Source: Amphiura filiformis
Lineage: Eukaryota > Echinodermata > Ophiuroidea > Amphilepidida > Amphiuridae
DNA: 64,000 nt
NCBI RefSeq assembly: GCF_039555335.1
Contig: NW_027305496.1
Coordinates: forward strand, 186,001 to 250,000
Direction of reading: 5' to 3'
This document shows, piece by piece, positions 1 through 12,400 of the stretch (position 1 is the stretch's first letter; each line of letters starts with the position of its first letter). A model generated the notes under the pieces. The model saw only the letters and a list, made by a program, of their open reading frames with translations. It did no database searches and was not told the DNA's origin. A program made the position numbers and the translations under genes.

Positions 1-884
1 TTTCTGTACAAGCCCTTGCAACTTTTTGTGAGAAATGGAAATTGACAAAATAATGAATAATGAAAAAGTTGCCTCATTATGAGCTGAAAAAAGTGATGGG
101 AAACTGGAAATCAAGTTTCAATGGCCATATACCTTTTATTTTGTGCATAATGTCCTCACACTTCAGTGCTTTTGAAGGAAAAATGCAAAAATGCCCCTAA
201 TTTGTCTCTAAAACCACAGACAAGAAAATACACACTTTACAGACCATCCACTAACAGACCAAGTCCCTGTGCTTTGTACGCTTAGAATTATTGCATATTT
301 ATGAGGGAAGATCATTAGATCGTGTATGTCTAACAAATCACACACACGGCATTTGTGGCTATCGTGGAGATGTATTATGGTTTATTATCAGCTCTATAGT
401 GCCTGTACATTAACACGAAAGATGTCAAAACTTTTGAAAAAATATGCGGCAAAAGGAACAGAATGTGTATGTGCATTTTCGTACACTGCTTTATGGAACA
501 GTTGGCCCTCATTACAGATGATGATGGACATTGCCTGTTTGTGGATGGTCTGCATATTTTCTTGTCTGTGGCTGAAAACCACAAATATAAACATGTGATG
601 GGCATCACTATACCCAATAAATAAAATCCTTGAAAGTGCACCCAAAACTGTGGCACATACCCGTATAATCATCAAACAAGGATACACCCTCCCCCCCTCA
701 TCAAACAAGGATACACCTACGGATACACCTCCCCTCCCCCCCCCCCCTGATATCAACATGTACAGAACAAGTTTATCTCTTATTGAGTTTTATGTCATTG
801 ACAGTGTTTTAATTAAAAATGTAAGGTTTACGTCATCTTTTGAATAAAATTGGCTATTCATGTTGTAACCATACCATGGGAGAC
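1..884. other. No gene recognised; AT-rich non-coding DNA
   Basis: Short overlapping reading frames occur here on both strands, but none shows a protein motif, a consistent splice structure or family resemblance. The stretch near 683-750 is a low-complexity C-rich run with a short duplicated phrase (ATCAAACAAGGATACAC). It lies beyond the 3' end of the STAM gene. Confidence 0.6.
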
Positions 885-1040
885 ATGACCTTAATCTCTT
901 CCCACACAGGGGGTGTAGATTTTCAATGGAACCACCCACTCAGGTAACCCCATTTGAAATTCACACTCCCTGTGTGAAAGATTACAGCTATGTCTTCCAC
1001 AGGGGGTATGGATTCAAAATGTAATAGCCCAATTGACCAT
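885..1040. repeat. Dispersed repeat (GGAAGACATGACCTTAATC family)
   Basis: This is one copy of a short palindromic dispersed repeat built from the phrases ATGACCTTAATCT, CACACAGGGGGTGTAGATTT and AATGGAATAGCCCAAT. Recognisable relatives lie near 3915-4075, 4795-4895, 10080-10335, 23096-23195 and 27790-27935. A tandem expansion lies at 61085-62030. No coding capacity; family name not known to me. Confidence 0.7.
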
Positions 1041-1360
1041 CTCATTTTGAGATGACCGCGTAAATAAAGGTCAACTTTTTTGTGTGCAGTGTATTTGTTC
1101 TGCCTATCAGGCAACAGCAATAACATAGATCTCGTCCTGTAGTACCCAAAAATGTGTGATTATTCCTTATGCGGTCACATGATCAAGATTTAGGGCATTA
1201 GGACAAGATCCTGCTTACTGTCAGGTAACAAACAATCATCTTGTCATTATTACATAATATTTATATATATTTATCACTTTATGTACATTTTGCAATGGCG
1301 AGAAAAATTGTTATGTTGTCACAGTTGGTCTCTTACAAAGCAGTCAGTGGCCCAAGACGC

Positions 1361-1701
1361 CAGCCCTCGAATTAACCCACGGCACCCATGGCATTTTGCC
1401 GTGGGTGCCAATCACCACTGCCATAATGCCCTCAAAATATGTCCTTTACCCAAGGCAGTCACTTGCCCCTAATGAAGTTGCCGTCGGTGCCCCAGCCCTG
1501 CCCCTTCATTATAAAATTCTTTTATTCACTTTTGAGAAATTGCCTTGGTGCCCCTCTCATATTTTCAACAGTTGCCATGATGCCCTTTTGAAATATTACA
1601 AACTGCCGTGCTGCCTTGCCTTTTCAGTGGAAATCCAAGGTAATTATCAACTTGCCCTAAAAAAGTTGCTGTGCCCCTTCAGATCCTTAAATCGAGGGCT
1701 G
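1361..1701. mobile_element. hAT-like MITE with 8-bp target duplication
   Basis: The ends CAGCCCTCGAATTAA and TTAAATCGAGGGCTG form imperfect terminal inverted repeats. The flanks CAAGACGC (1353-1360) and CAAGACAC (1702-1709) match at 7 of 8 bases, as an aged hAT target duplication would. The inside is a degenerate series of phrases such as GTGCCAATCACC, TTGCCCTAA and GTTGCCG and encodes no transposase. Confidence 0.7.
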
Positions 1702-1960
1702 CAAGACACATGATACAAACTACTTTCAAACATTCAGCTCTATACAGATCAACGGTATGTTCCTTGTGCAAGGGAATTTGGAGTAGGACTGTTTTAATGC
1801 TCTGTGTGCTGGTCATAGGCGTCAACATAAAAAGTCCCAAGTTATATTTGTTGCCAAAATTTAGGGAATAATATTAGTAACGACTACCAGGGAGGTTTTC
1901 CGGTCATTTAAAGCAGAAATAATACGGTAAAATAAAGAAAGCTCACTTAATATCTTGGCC

Positions 1961-2196
1961 TCTTAAAGAGGAAGCCCCACCAGAGCAGTTCTGGGGCGAA
2001 CCAAATCTGCCATGTTATCAAATTAATCAGTGACAAGGTTATCTCTGAATTTGACAGGTGCTAATTGATGTTTTAATGTTATTGCATCAATTAGCACCTG
2101 TCAAATTCAGAGATGACCTTGTCACTGATTAATTTGATAACCAGGCAGGTTTGGTTCACCCCAGAAGAACTGCTCTGGCAGGGGGTTCCTCTGTAA
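1961..2196. mobile_element. Foldback (long hairpin) element
   Basis: Two arms of about 100 nt are near-perfect reverse complements: left from AGAGGAAGCCCC to GGTGCTAATTGATG, right from CATCAATTAGCACC to GGGGTTCCTCT. They are separated by a loop of about 14 nt (TTTTAATGTTATTG). The shape is that of a foldback MITE or other snapback element. If transcribed it would give a long hairpin RNA. No clear target duplication was seen. Confidence 0.75.
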
Positions 2197-3133
2197 CTGT
2201 GGAGCTCTATGGGGGATTTAAATTTAATGTCTTAATAAGGCATTAATTCAAAATTGTTCTGTTGTCTTACAATCACAATTTGGGTAATTCCAATTAGTTG
2301 TAAAACTTGGACACGTTACAAATATGTCCAAAAATGAGGTTTAAAACTAATTTACAAAATTCATTTTAAAAGATCATACATTATGGCTTTATGATACAAC
2401 AGAGGATATTATTACGAGAATTCATATGGAATATAATACATCCTAAAAGTCATTGAAAATACTAAAACAACTAGTGACTCATAATCTTGTGTTCCATGGC
2501 TACAGTGTGAAATTGATATGATTGAAAGCAAAATAAACAGTTTGTCAAACTCTGTCCCAGCCAAAGATGTTTTACTTTAGTAAAACTACATAGATCCGGT
2601 TATGCGTATACCGATGCATGGCCGACTGTCCCGGCTGAAATCCAGAAATGACATCATTTGTTCTGGTGCTGTCACTTCCGGGTTTCCAGGAGGAAGAACA
2701 TGCCTTTTGCGAAAAAAATGGCGGACATGACTCTGCCCCCTTTCCAGCAAAATTACAGCTTATTTAGCCAATGTGAACATGGGGTCATCGCATACTCTAA
2801 AGCAAACAATAGCTGATTAACCCCATGGGCATCATCCTCTAAGAACTATTTTCATTGGTTACAAAGAGGGAATATATCATGTATTGAACCAATCAGAGAT
2901 GTGGTAAGAAATATGACAAGCTTAAAATTGCCAAGATATCTAAAAGCTCTATCTTGATTGGTTAATCAGATGATTATATCATGACATTAACCAATCAGGA
3001 GCTCTGTAAGAAAGATGGTAGGTCTTTTGGGATTAAATCATCAATGAATCAAGAGGCAGAAAATAGAAACACCTTGAAGACAACATAACAATTTTTCTGC
3101 CCACTTCTTTAAATTTTGAATAAAAGTTGTTGG
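2197..3133 (-). other. 3' flank and probable 3' UTR of STAM
   Basis: This stretch lies directly downstream of the STAM stop codon on the minus strand and probably includes its 3' untranslated region. No unambiguous AATAAA was found on the minus strand; an ATTAAA lies near 2223. An inverted repeat at about 2945-3007 (arms AGCTCTATCTTGATTGGTTA and TTAACCAATCAGGAGCT) could form a stem-loop in the transcript. The end of the transcript cannot be placed from sequence alone. Confidence 0.4.
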
Positions 3134-3416
3134 CTACATGAGCAGTTGTTGCTGATTATGTGGGGGCGGAGGTTGCCCCTGGGCCCCCTGCATGGGCATG
3201 CCCCCTGTCGTTCCTGGGTACGACGTTGTGGGCGGTGGTCCTTGTATGCTAGTAGGTAAACTGCCTTGGTTGGTGTACGCTGTGGTGGTCATGGCCACGC
3301 CCATGGGCGGGGCATGTTGTTGTGGCATTGAGCTGTATTGGGGTGGTTGGCCAATACCCTGTGTCATGTGACTTGGTTGTGTCATGTGACTTGGTTGAGT
3401 GGAATATACACCAGGC
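3134..3416 (-). CDS. STAM: STAM exon 11: C-terminal Pro/Gln/Met-rich tail and stop
   Basis: The acceptor TTTGCAG precedes G|CCT; the leading G completes a codon begun by exon 10 (phase 2). The exon encodes a disordered tail beginning [13 protein letters not shown], with the phrase QPSHMTQ duplicated in tandem, and ends NQQQLLM before a TAG stop. A hydrophobic end after a Gln/Pro-rich tail resembles vertebrate STAM tails. This tail is not conserved in detail between phyla, so the call rests mainly on frame continuity. Confidence 0.88.
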
Positions 3417-6400
3417 CTGCAAACAAACAAACATACAAACAAAGAGTGTGTTTAAATAAGTAGCTACATCAAATTTGCTTATCTTCCATTCACAACAATT
3501 CGCTGGCGAAGTCACATTAGAATATGACTGTTGCTAGGTCATTTGGCTTACGCTTTCTTTGATACAAACCACTGATCAAAATGATCACAACACAAAGCCT
3601 ATAGCATGTATTAATTCGGAACAGGTGTATGACCTATGCTTGAACCGGTAACCAATGGTTGTTAATTATGTGCACTATGGTAGCGAATTAGCTTAATTCA
3701 GAGGTTCTCACTTACTGTGCACAAGTTATGAAACTTGCAATTCAACCCAAAAGGGACAACAACACAAGCACAAGTCGTTTTTTGACCATTTTCCAATGGG
3801 ATTTTCTAAATTTTGCAATCATGTGCCCCCATGCCCCCCCCCCCTGCCCCTATGACGCTACTCCACTGGATTTATTTTACTCCCCATTCCAGAAAAATAC
3901 ACACAATTAAGACACCCTATATGGAAGACAAGACTTTAATCTTCCATACAGGAATTTTAAATGGGGTTACCTGAATGAGGGACTCCAATTGAAATCTACT
4001 CCCCCTGTGTGAAATCTTTAAGATCATGTTTTCCATAGGAGGGTATGTATTTCAACTGGACCAACCCAATAAAACTTACCCAGATGAATACTGCACTTGT
4101 CCCCCCGGCTGTGTCATAGGAGCCCCTCCAACAGCACCTGCTTGTGCCCCCGGATGTTGCTGTTGCATGACCATCTGACCATCCGGTCCCGGCATCTGAC
4201 CGCCCTGTGCCATCATAGGTTGACCGGCTGAGCCCGGTGGCATGTACGGTTGACCACTTGGAATGGAGTTATACTGAAAATGATGTAAATCAATAATTCA
4301 ATTAAACACTTTTGATAATTTAAGTATCATTTGTTTATAACATAATTGTTACTTAGAGCAATTGGGATATTCTATTTGCAGACCTGAAACTGACCATTTG
4401 TGAAAACAGAGGAAAATGCTTTAAAAAAGAAGAAAATAGCACAAAATCATGCTAAAAAACTCAAATTCAGGGACTGCCTTTTCAGGAGAGCGAGAGCAAT
4501 CACTCTCTACTGCTCTCCTTAAATCTGATATAGGAGAGTGACTTTTAGCTCTCCTTAGTTGACAATTTTCTCCTTACACTCTATTGTAAATGCTCTAAAC
4601 AGTTCTCCTTGAAGGCTCCAGAAGAGCTATTTAATGCTCTCATGCAAGTTCCAAAATACAGTCCCTGAAATTGGGCTGAAAATAAATAATGCGTAAAATT
4701 TAGGAATAAAAAAAAGAGTATGCTAATTAGAAGATCAACGAGTCAGAATCATGTAAAAAGAGGAAAAGTTTCAGGTCTGCATTTGTAATCCACCTCCCCC
4801 CCCACCTTAATCGTCCTTGACCAATCTTTCCAGGAGATTAAGGTCATATCTTTCATAGGGGGTCTATGGATTTCAATTGGAATAGCCTATAAAGCCATCA
4901 GGGTCATTCCGCTTTGCGCTTTTGTCTTTCAAAAGCAACACGTTGTGAAGACAATGAATAGTAATGGAGGTTGCGACACTGCATTATTGCTTCCAATTGC
5001 GTTGTAAAACAACCAATAGAAATGGAGGTTTTGGCAACTAGTTGCTTTCAGAATTTAAAGCACCACCCAGGTGGCCCCTTCTCTCCACACAATATATCTT
5101 ACTTGTGTAGGCATGCTTGCATACTGTCCTGGTGCTCCACCAACAGCCATCATTCCCGGCTGAGGCCCGCCCTTCAACATATAGCCATACACAGGGGCTG
5201 CTTTCACTCCCCCCACCACACACACAATGCTTGCATGATACTGGCGGTTTACTAACAGCCATCATTCCTGGTTGAGGCCCAGTCTTCACAAATATAGCCA
5301 TACACAGGGGCTGCTTTCACCCCCTCAATACACATCCCCACCCCATGCCCCCTCCTCTCCACAAACCCCCACACAATATCTTACTTGTGTAGGCATGCTT
5401 GCATACTGTCCTGGAGCTCCACCAACAGCCATCATTCCTGGTTGAGGCCCGCCCTTCAATGTATAGCCATACACAGGGGCTGCTTTCACTCCCCCCACCA
5501 CACACACAATGCTTGCATGATACTGGCGGTTTACTAACAGCCATCATTCCTGGTTGAGGCCCAGTCTTCACAAATATAGCCATACACAGGGGCTGCTTTC
5601 ACCCCCTCAATACACATCCCCACCCCATGCCCCCTCCTCTCCACAAACCCCCACACAATATCTTACTTGTGTAGGCATGCTTGCATACTGTCCTGGAGCT
5701 CCACCAACAGCCATCATTCCTGGTTGAGGCCCGCCCTTCAACGTATAGCCATACACAGGGGCTGCTTTCATTAATTTATGGTACATTGAGAATGCTTCTA
5801 CTAGTCTGTAGTTCAGCCCTGTAAGATCGGCATGTTCACGGTCTACTTTCTCTAGTTCTTGATCAATGAGGGGTCCCATTCTATTACATGTGTCTGAAAT
5901 AATAAGAAGTAGATTAGTCAATTACATGATACGTATTTTTTGTATGTATTTCAAAAAGTGTTAGGGGGAACTTATAAATTGTGAATCCTATTATTACGAC
6001 ATACATTGAGTTTGTAAATTATGGGATGGGGAGCATCTGTGATTCATTCAGAATTAACGAATGACTGAAACTTTATTTCCATAATTTATTTTGTGTTTAC
6101 TTTTATATATGATTTATGTTATTGTTATGTACGGGAAAAAAACACGGTCTTTCCTGAATTGCCCTTAACATTATTTTGGTAATTAAAATAAATATTATTA
6201 TTTTAAAGCAAAATACATTGAAATCCTACATCGAAACATAAAATAATACAAAGACAATTATGGAGGAGTTGGTCGAAAGGCCAATAAGGTCAGCCTTGAC
6301 CATCCCCTTACAGAATTAATTTAAAACAACAACAAAAAAGTATATGTGCATGACCAAGGGGAATGAGTCACATGTCGGCCCTGGTTGAAAATGAGTTTTA

Positions 6401-9400
6401 CATGTTTCTAAAGAGGACATTTAGAGCTTTTAGAAACTGAAAACCCGATACTGATACAACTTTTCTTTGCAAAGTTACGTCAAATTATCAATCAGTGAAA
6501 ACAATAAAACAAAAGAATTTCAACACTTTCTTTGCCAATATATCAAAATCAATATTAGCGACATCCGACTCATTTCCTTTGATCGTGTCACAAATAAAGA
6601 TTAGCAGACAAGAACAAAAAAACGGGGCGCAAAGAATTAGTTACAAACAAATTACTTATGGTGGGGTCAATTTTGGGGAAAGGAAACCACTGCAGAAAAA
6701 AAGAAATAAACCCTAAACCAAATCCCCCCCAAAAAACCCACAAAAACAAACTATTCCATTTTCATCAAAAGTCAATTTTGAATTAGGCCAAAAAAAAAAT
6801 ATTGTTGTGTTGCCCTCAACCGTCCTACCCTAAATCCTGAAAAATCAGGGTCGCAATTTTTTTTTTTTTGAATGATGATTTTTACAGATTTGTTCAAAAA
6901 CTCAATGTTTTTCACTTAAAATTAATATTTTATTGTAAGACTAGTCTTTAATTGTTGTCTAACAGGTATCCAGAAGTCAAAATTTACAAATGTCCCCTAA
7001 TTGAACAAGCATTATTTAATATTTCAGGGGACTTAAGATTTGACAGGATTTAAAAACTGAAGGTTTAAAAAAAATAATAATAATCCGACCGTCCTACCCA
7101 AATTTCCCATTTTTCCACTTGAGGGCAACACAACAATATTTTTTTTTGGCCTTAATGCTCTGCATGCTTGTCATAGCTTTCAACATAAAAAGTCCCAAGT
7201 TTTCAGATATTTTCTCAAGGTATCTTAAGGGCTGGGGTATGAACGTTTGGACAGTATTTATTTTGGGACATCAGAGCACATCAGACATATCGAATTGTAT
7301 TCTGAATACGAAGAATGTCATTCTGATATCAAATAATTTTGATTTTTTGAAATTCGCAATTTAATACACATTTTATGGCAAATCATTAAAAATTGATATT
7401 TTTGATATTTAACAGTATTTGAAGCAAACTTTATAAATCTGATGATTTATACTTAAAGTGTATGTAGGTGGGATGAAAAGCTGACGATCAATTGAAAATT
7501 TTGACCTTTTCGTATTGAAGATATGGATTTTTTTTCCCAAAACACCAAAAAAATTAGGTCTTTTGGGAAAAAATCCATATCTTCAATATGAAAGGTCAAA
7601 ATTTTCAATTGACCGTCGGCTTTTCCTCCCTGCTACATACACTTTAAGAATATATCATTAGATTTATATAATTTACTTCGAGGACTGTTATATGTGATGC
7701 GATCAAGCCAAATCAGTCGGAACTCGGAAATATTGATTTTGAGATATAGCCAAACAAAGAAAGTTTTTCCTTTTGTTTCCTCTTGTTTTGGAAACTCTTA
7801 AATTGCTCATATCTTTGAAACTGGTTGTTCAATTTTAATGGGGTTTTCTGCAAAATCCAGCTGTGTAAATGCGTTTTACTATTCTATAGGAAACTGAAAA
7901 TTTATTATGGCCGAGTTCCGACTGATTTTGCTTGATCGCATCACATATATCAAAAATTTGAAAAATATCAAATGTTTATAATTTGTCATAAAATTGGTAT
8001 TATATTGTGATTTTCAAAAATGAAAATTATTTGATATCAGAAAGACATGCTTCAGATTCAGAATGCAATTCGATAGGTCCGAGGTGCTCTCATGTCCCAC
8101 AAAAATACTGTCGAAAAACGCAATAAACGCCATTTTAGATCCCTTAAAGAACCAATCAATACAATGCTTGTTTGCACTCATTTTAATCCATTTTTCATTA
8201 TGATTCCAAATATGGTCATGAAAATTTACAATTCTGAAATATTTGAATTTTCAAAAAAAAATTGAAATTGTCGTCTGCAGTCGACACTCACGAGTAGAGA
8301 GTTTATGTAATGTAAAATGATCCAACCAGACCAGTCCAAACAAAAGTAAAAGATATAAATATTGAATTACTAACATCAATTTGCACAGTAACAAAGCGAG
8401 CTACTGGTGAAAGCCATCCATCATTTAAAATAGCACTTTAAAGGAAGTCTCCGGCAATCATAACATCATAACACAATCATAAAAGCATAGTATATGCGCT
8501 CTTGCATTTTTCTAACATTTGCTCTGATTGGTTCTCACTATCTATGAATGTGTGAATTGTTTTTAAATTATTGCTATGTTCCCTATTTTTGTCTGCATCT
8601 CTGTCTTACCTAAATACCAGCATTTTTTGACCAGCTAATACCAGCATTAAGTAACATCTCAGGACAACTTTCCAATATATTCAGGTTTTATTGGGGCAGT
8701 TCTATTGTCCTTATTTCAAATGATACCAGCATTTCACCCCGGTCATCCTTGACAACCCACTCCCAGTCTTACCTTCTAATACCAGCATTTCTTGACTATC
8801 CTGCCTCTCCTCTGTGGGGTCAGCATTCTGTAACATCTCCAGACAACTTTCAGGATTTATTGTGACCTCCTGCGGTGCAACTTCTATAGTCCTTACTGAT
8901 ACTAGCAGTTCACCCCCCCCTGTCACCCTTGACAACCCCCTCTCAGCCTTACCTACTAATACCAGTATTTCTTGACTATCCTGCCTCTCCTCTGTGGGGT
9001 CAGCATTCTGTAACATCTCCAGACAACTTTCAGGATTTATTGTGACCTCCTGCGGTGCAACTTCTATAGTCCTTACTGATACTAGCAGTTCACCCCCCCC
9101 CTGTCACCCTTGACAACCCCTCTCAGCCTTACCTACTAATACCAGTATTTCTTGACTATCCTGCCTCTCCTCTGTGGGGTCAGCATTCTGTAACATCTCC
9201 AGACAACTTTCAGGATTTATTGTGACCTCCTGCTGTGCAGCTTCTATCGTTCTTACTGATACCAGCATTTCACCCATCACCCTTAGCAACCCCCTCCCAG
9301 TCTTACCTTCTAATACCAGCATTTCTTGACTATCCTGCCTCTCCTCTGTGGGGTCAGCATTCTGTAACATCTCCAGACAACTTTCAGGATTTATTGTGAC

Positions 9401-12400
9401 CTCCTGCTGTGCAGCTTCTATCGTTCTTACTGATACCAGCATTTCACCCCCCCCAATCACCCTTAGCAACCCCTCTCAGCCTTACCTTCTAATACCAGCA
9501 TTTCCTGACTATCCTGCCTCTCCTCTGTAGGGTCAGCATTCTGTAACATCTCCAGGCAACTTTCCATCTGTTCAGGATTTATTGTGACCTCTTGTGGGGC
9601 TGCTTCTATCGTTCTTACTTCAACTGACTCATCAAATGATACTTTCTTCTCTCTCGCTTTGATATCTGTAAACAAATAAATATATTTTTACATTTTCAAT
9701 GATTGAAATTACTTGAAAGTTATAAAAGAGTGGGCCTATAAGGTGACCCCCCCCCCCCCCAAAAAAAAACTCTGTTCTACGGACGGGTAGACTTACCAAT
9801 TAGGGTGGGTCAGTTCAGGTGTGTTTTTTCTAGAAGAGACTATAAATAACCCTAAATATCACTTACACTAAAAGCTTAAAATTTGTTTTAAAAAAGGGTT
9901 ATTTTTAATTTTATATACTAGGGCTAATCTCCAAAACAGCTAATCTCGGTCAGGAATTGTTGTATATTTAAATCCTAGTAATCAGGCCTACGTTCGTTTC
10001 TCTTAAATTTCAATTAAATTTCTGCTATATTATAACAAAAACTGTCTAATGTGACATTTAGAAATTGAGCTCTTCCATTAAAAAACACTACCCCTGTGGA
10101 AGATTTAGCTAAAATCTTCCACAGAGGGAGTATGAGTTTTGAATACAATAGACAATTGGGTAGCTTCCATACTCACTCCAGTTGTGGAAGATAAAGGTAA
10201 AGCCATAATACAGGGGGAGTATGAGTGTCAAAATGATTAACTCTGACCAATTACATTTGAAAAACATACTCCCCCCGTGAAAGATATTTCCAAAATCTTC
10301 CACGGGGTAGTGTGGATTTTAAATGGAATAGCCCAATCTAAAGTCTGCACAAAAAGTAACTCAGCTGTTATAAATACGCCTATAGCTTCAGAACTAATAA
10401 TTGTTTTCACAATATTTCAACATAGAAAGAAGGGTAATTTATTTACGCGTATTGTGATACCTCATTTGTCAAATGTTGTTCAATATTAACAACACAGTAG
10501 TGCTTTTAAAGAAAAATACCCGAATTTAAAAGTTGCAGTTTATACCGATCAATGGTTATTACGAAGCATTGTGGCACATAAAATCCGCCATTATCTTCGC
10601 GCTGACTTCAAATCAATACAAATAGCTGCAACTTTTAGATTCGGGCATATTTCTTTCAAAACACTGCTGTGTTGTTAATATTGAACAAAATTGACGAATG
10701 AGCTATCAAAATCATAAATAAATTATCCTTCATTCTATGTTGCAATATTGTGAAAACAATGATTAGTTCTGAAGCTATATGCGTATTTATAACAGCTGAG
10801 TTACTTTTTGTGCAGACTTTAGTTCAAACTGTTATATTATCACCCATATCAGATGTTTTACCATAAAATTCAATCCACACCTACATGTAATTAGCAAATT
10901 GAAAATATATTATATTTTGTAAGTGATATTTTCCTTTCAAAGTGAATCAACAAGCCCATGGATCAATTTCTAAAATGTCCAATAAATCACTATCTCTGTA
11001 ATTTGACCCCACGTCTATGCAAATTGGAGGTTTGATATCTATTAAAGCCATAATGTACAATCTTATATAAAAAGCACCTAAATGGTATCAGCCAAATTTG
11101 TTGTCTTTGCAGGTCAACAGAGCAAAGTCAACATAATGTCATAAGAATTATGACATTATGTCCTCCAAACTGGCGCTTTGGCAGTATATTGTGGCATACC
11201 ACTGTCACAGTTGCGGACTTTTTCTCTTTCATGTGAAGGGGTCACACTTTATCTATGCCCGTGCAACGGGGCATAGATATTGTATTTGTTGTGTTTAGTC
11301 TTCGGCTTCTCCTTCTCCGTCTTCTCCTTCTTCTTCTCACGCTTCCTTTGCACTCCTCTAGCTCAAGAACTAAAGTATCCTCGGGGTCCATACTTGGTAT
11401 AATGATGGCCCATGACCCCAAGAAATTTCCTAGCGTAGCCCCGACCCCAGAGGTCAAAGGTCATGGGCTGTAGGGGGCAATATGTGTAAAATTTGAAGCA
11501 TCTCTGGTCCAAGAACTATAGCGCCCTCAGGGTTCATAATTGGTATAATGATGGCCCATGACCCCTAGAAGTAACTTATGGTAGCCACGACCCCAGAGGT
11601 CAAAGGTCACAGGCTACAGGGGGCAATATGTGTAAATTTTTAAAACCAATTTAGCTCAAGAACTATAGCGCCCTCAGGGTTCTTGTTTGGTACAATGATG
11701 ACCCATGATCCTTAGATATTTGCTGCAGTAACATCGACCCTAGAGGTCAAAGGTCATGGGCTACAGTGAGCAATATGTGTAAAATTTCAAACAGCTCTAG
11801 CTCAAGAACTACAGCGCCCTCAGGGTTCATACTTGGTACAATGATGACCCATGACCCTTGATGTATTCTATATCAGCCGCATCCCCAGAGGTCAAAGTCT
11901 AAAGGCTTTAAAAGCAAAATAGGTACGACCTATTAACACAGTGTAGCGCAATAGGTAGTATTTTGTTAGCTCCTTGTGTTTGCAATGATAAAGGTCTGAA
12001 TCGTACGTCAAGGAAACTGATCACTTGACAAAAACTCCCTTAAAAGGGAATGTGTGGGCATTTTGACCACCTCAAAAGGTTGTCATTATGGGACAAGGGG
12101 TGTGTGGTTGGTTAAGGGGTGGGGTATTAGAGAGAGTATGGTCCAGTCTGGTGGCGTTTTAGAGAGAGTGAGGGTCTGATGGTATCATGGGGTATAAGAG
12201 AGAGTGAAGGCTTGGTACTTAGAGAGAGTGTGGGCCAGTCCAGTGCTATGAGCATTACATGTATACCAAATGAAAGCTTAAAATAAGCGCTTTCACATGG
12301 TGCTCACCAAGTTATCTATGCCCGTGCAACGGGGCATAGATATTGTATTTGTTGTGTTTAGTCTTCTCCTTCTCCTTCGCCTTCTCCTTCTCCTTCTTCT

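Noticed and set aside
1396..1713. 105-aa plus frame rich in Leu, Pro and Cys
   Set aside because: It lies within the hAT-like MITE at 1361-1701 and reflects its degenerate internal repeats.
5103..5606. Exon 9 copies as functional cassette exons
   Set aside because: The nearest AG leads to two leftover bases rather than the needed phase 0, and half of the units have lost the donor.
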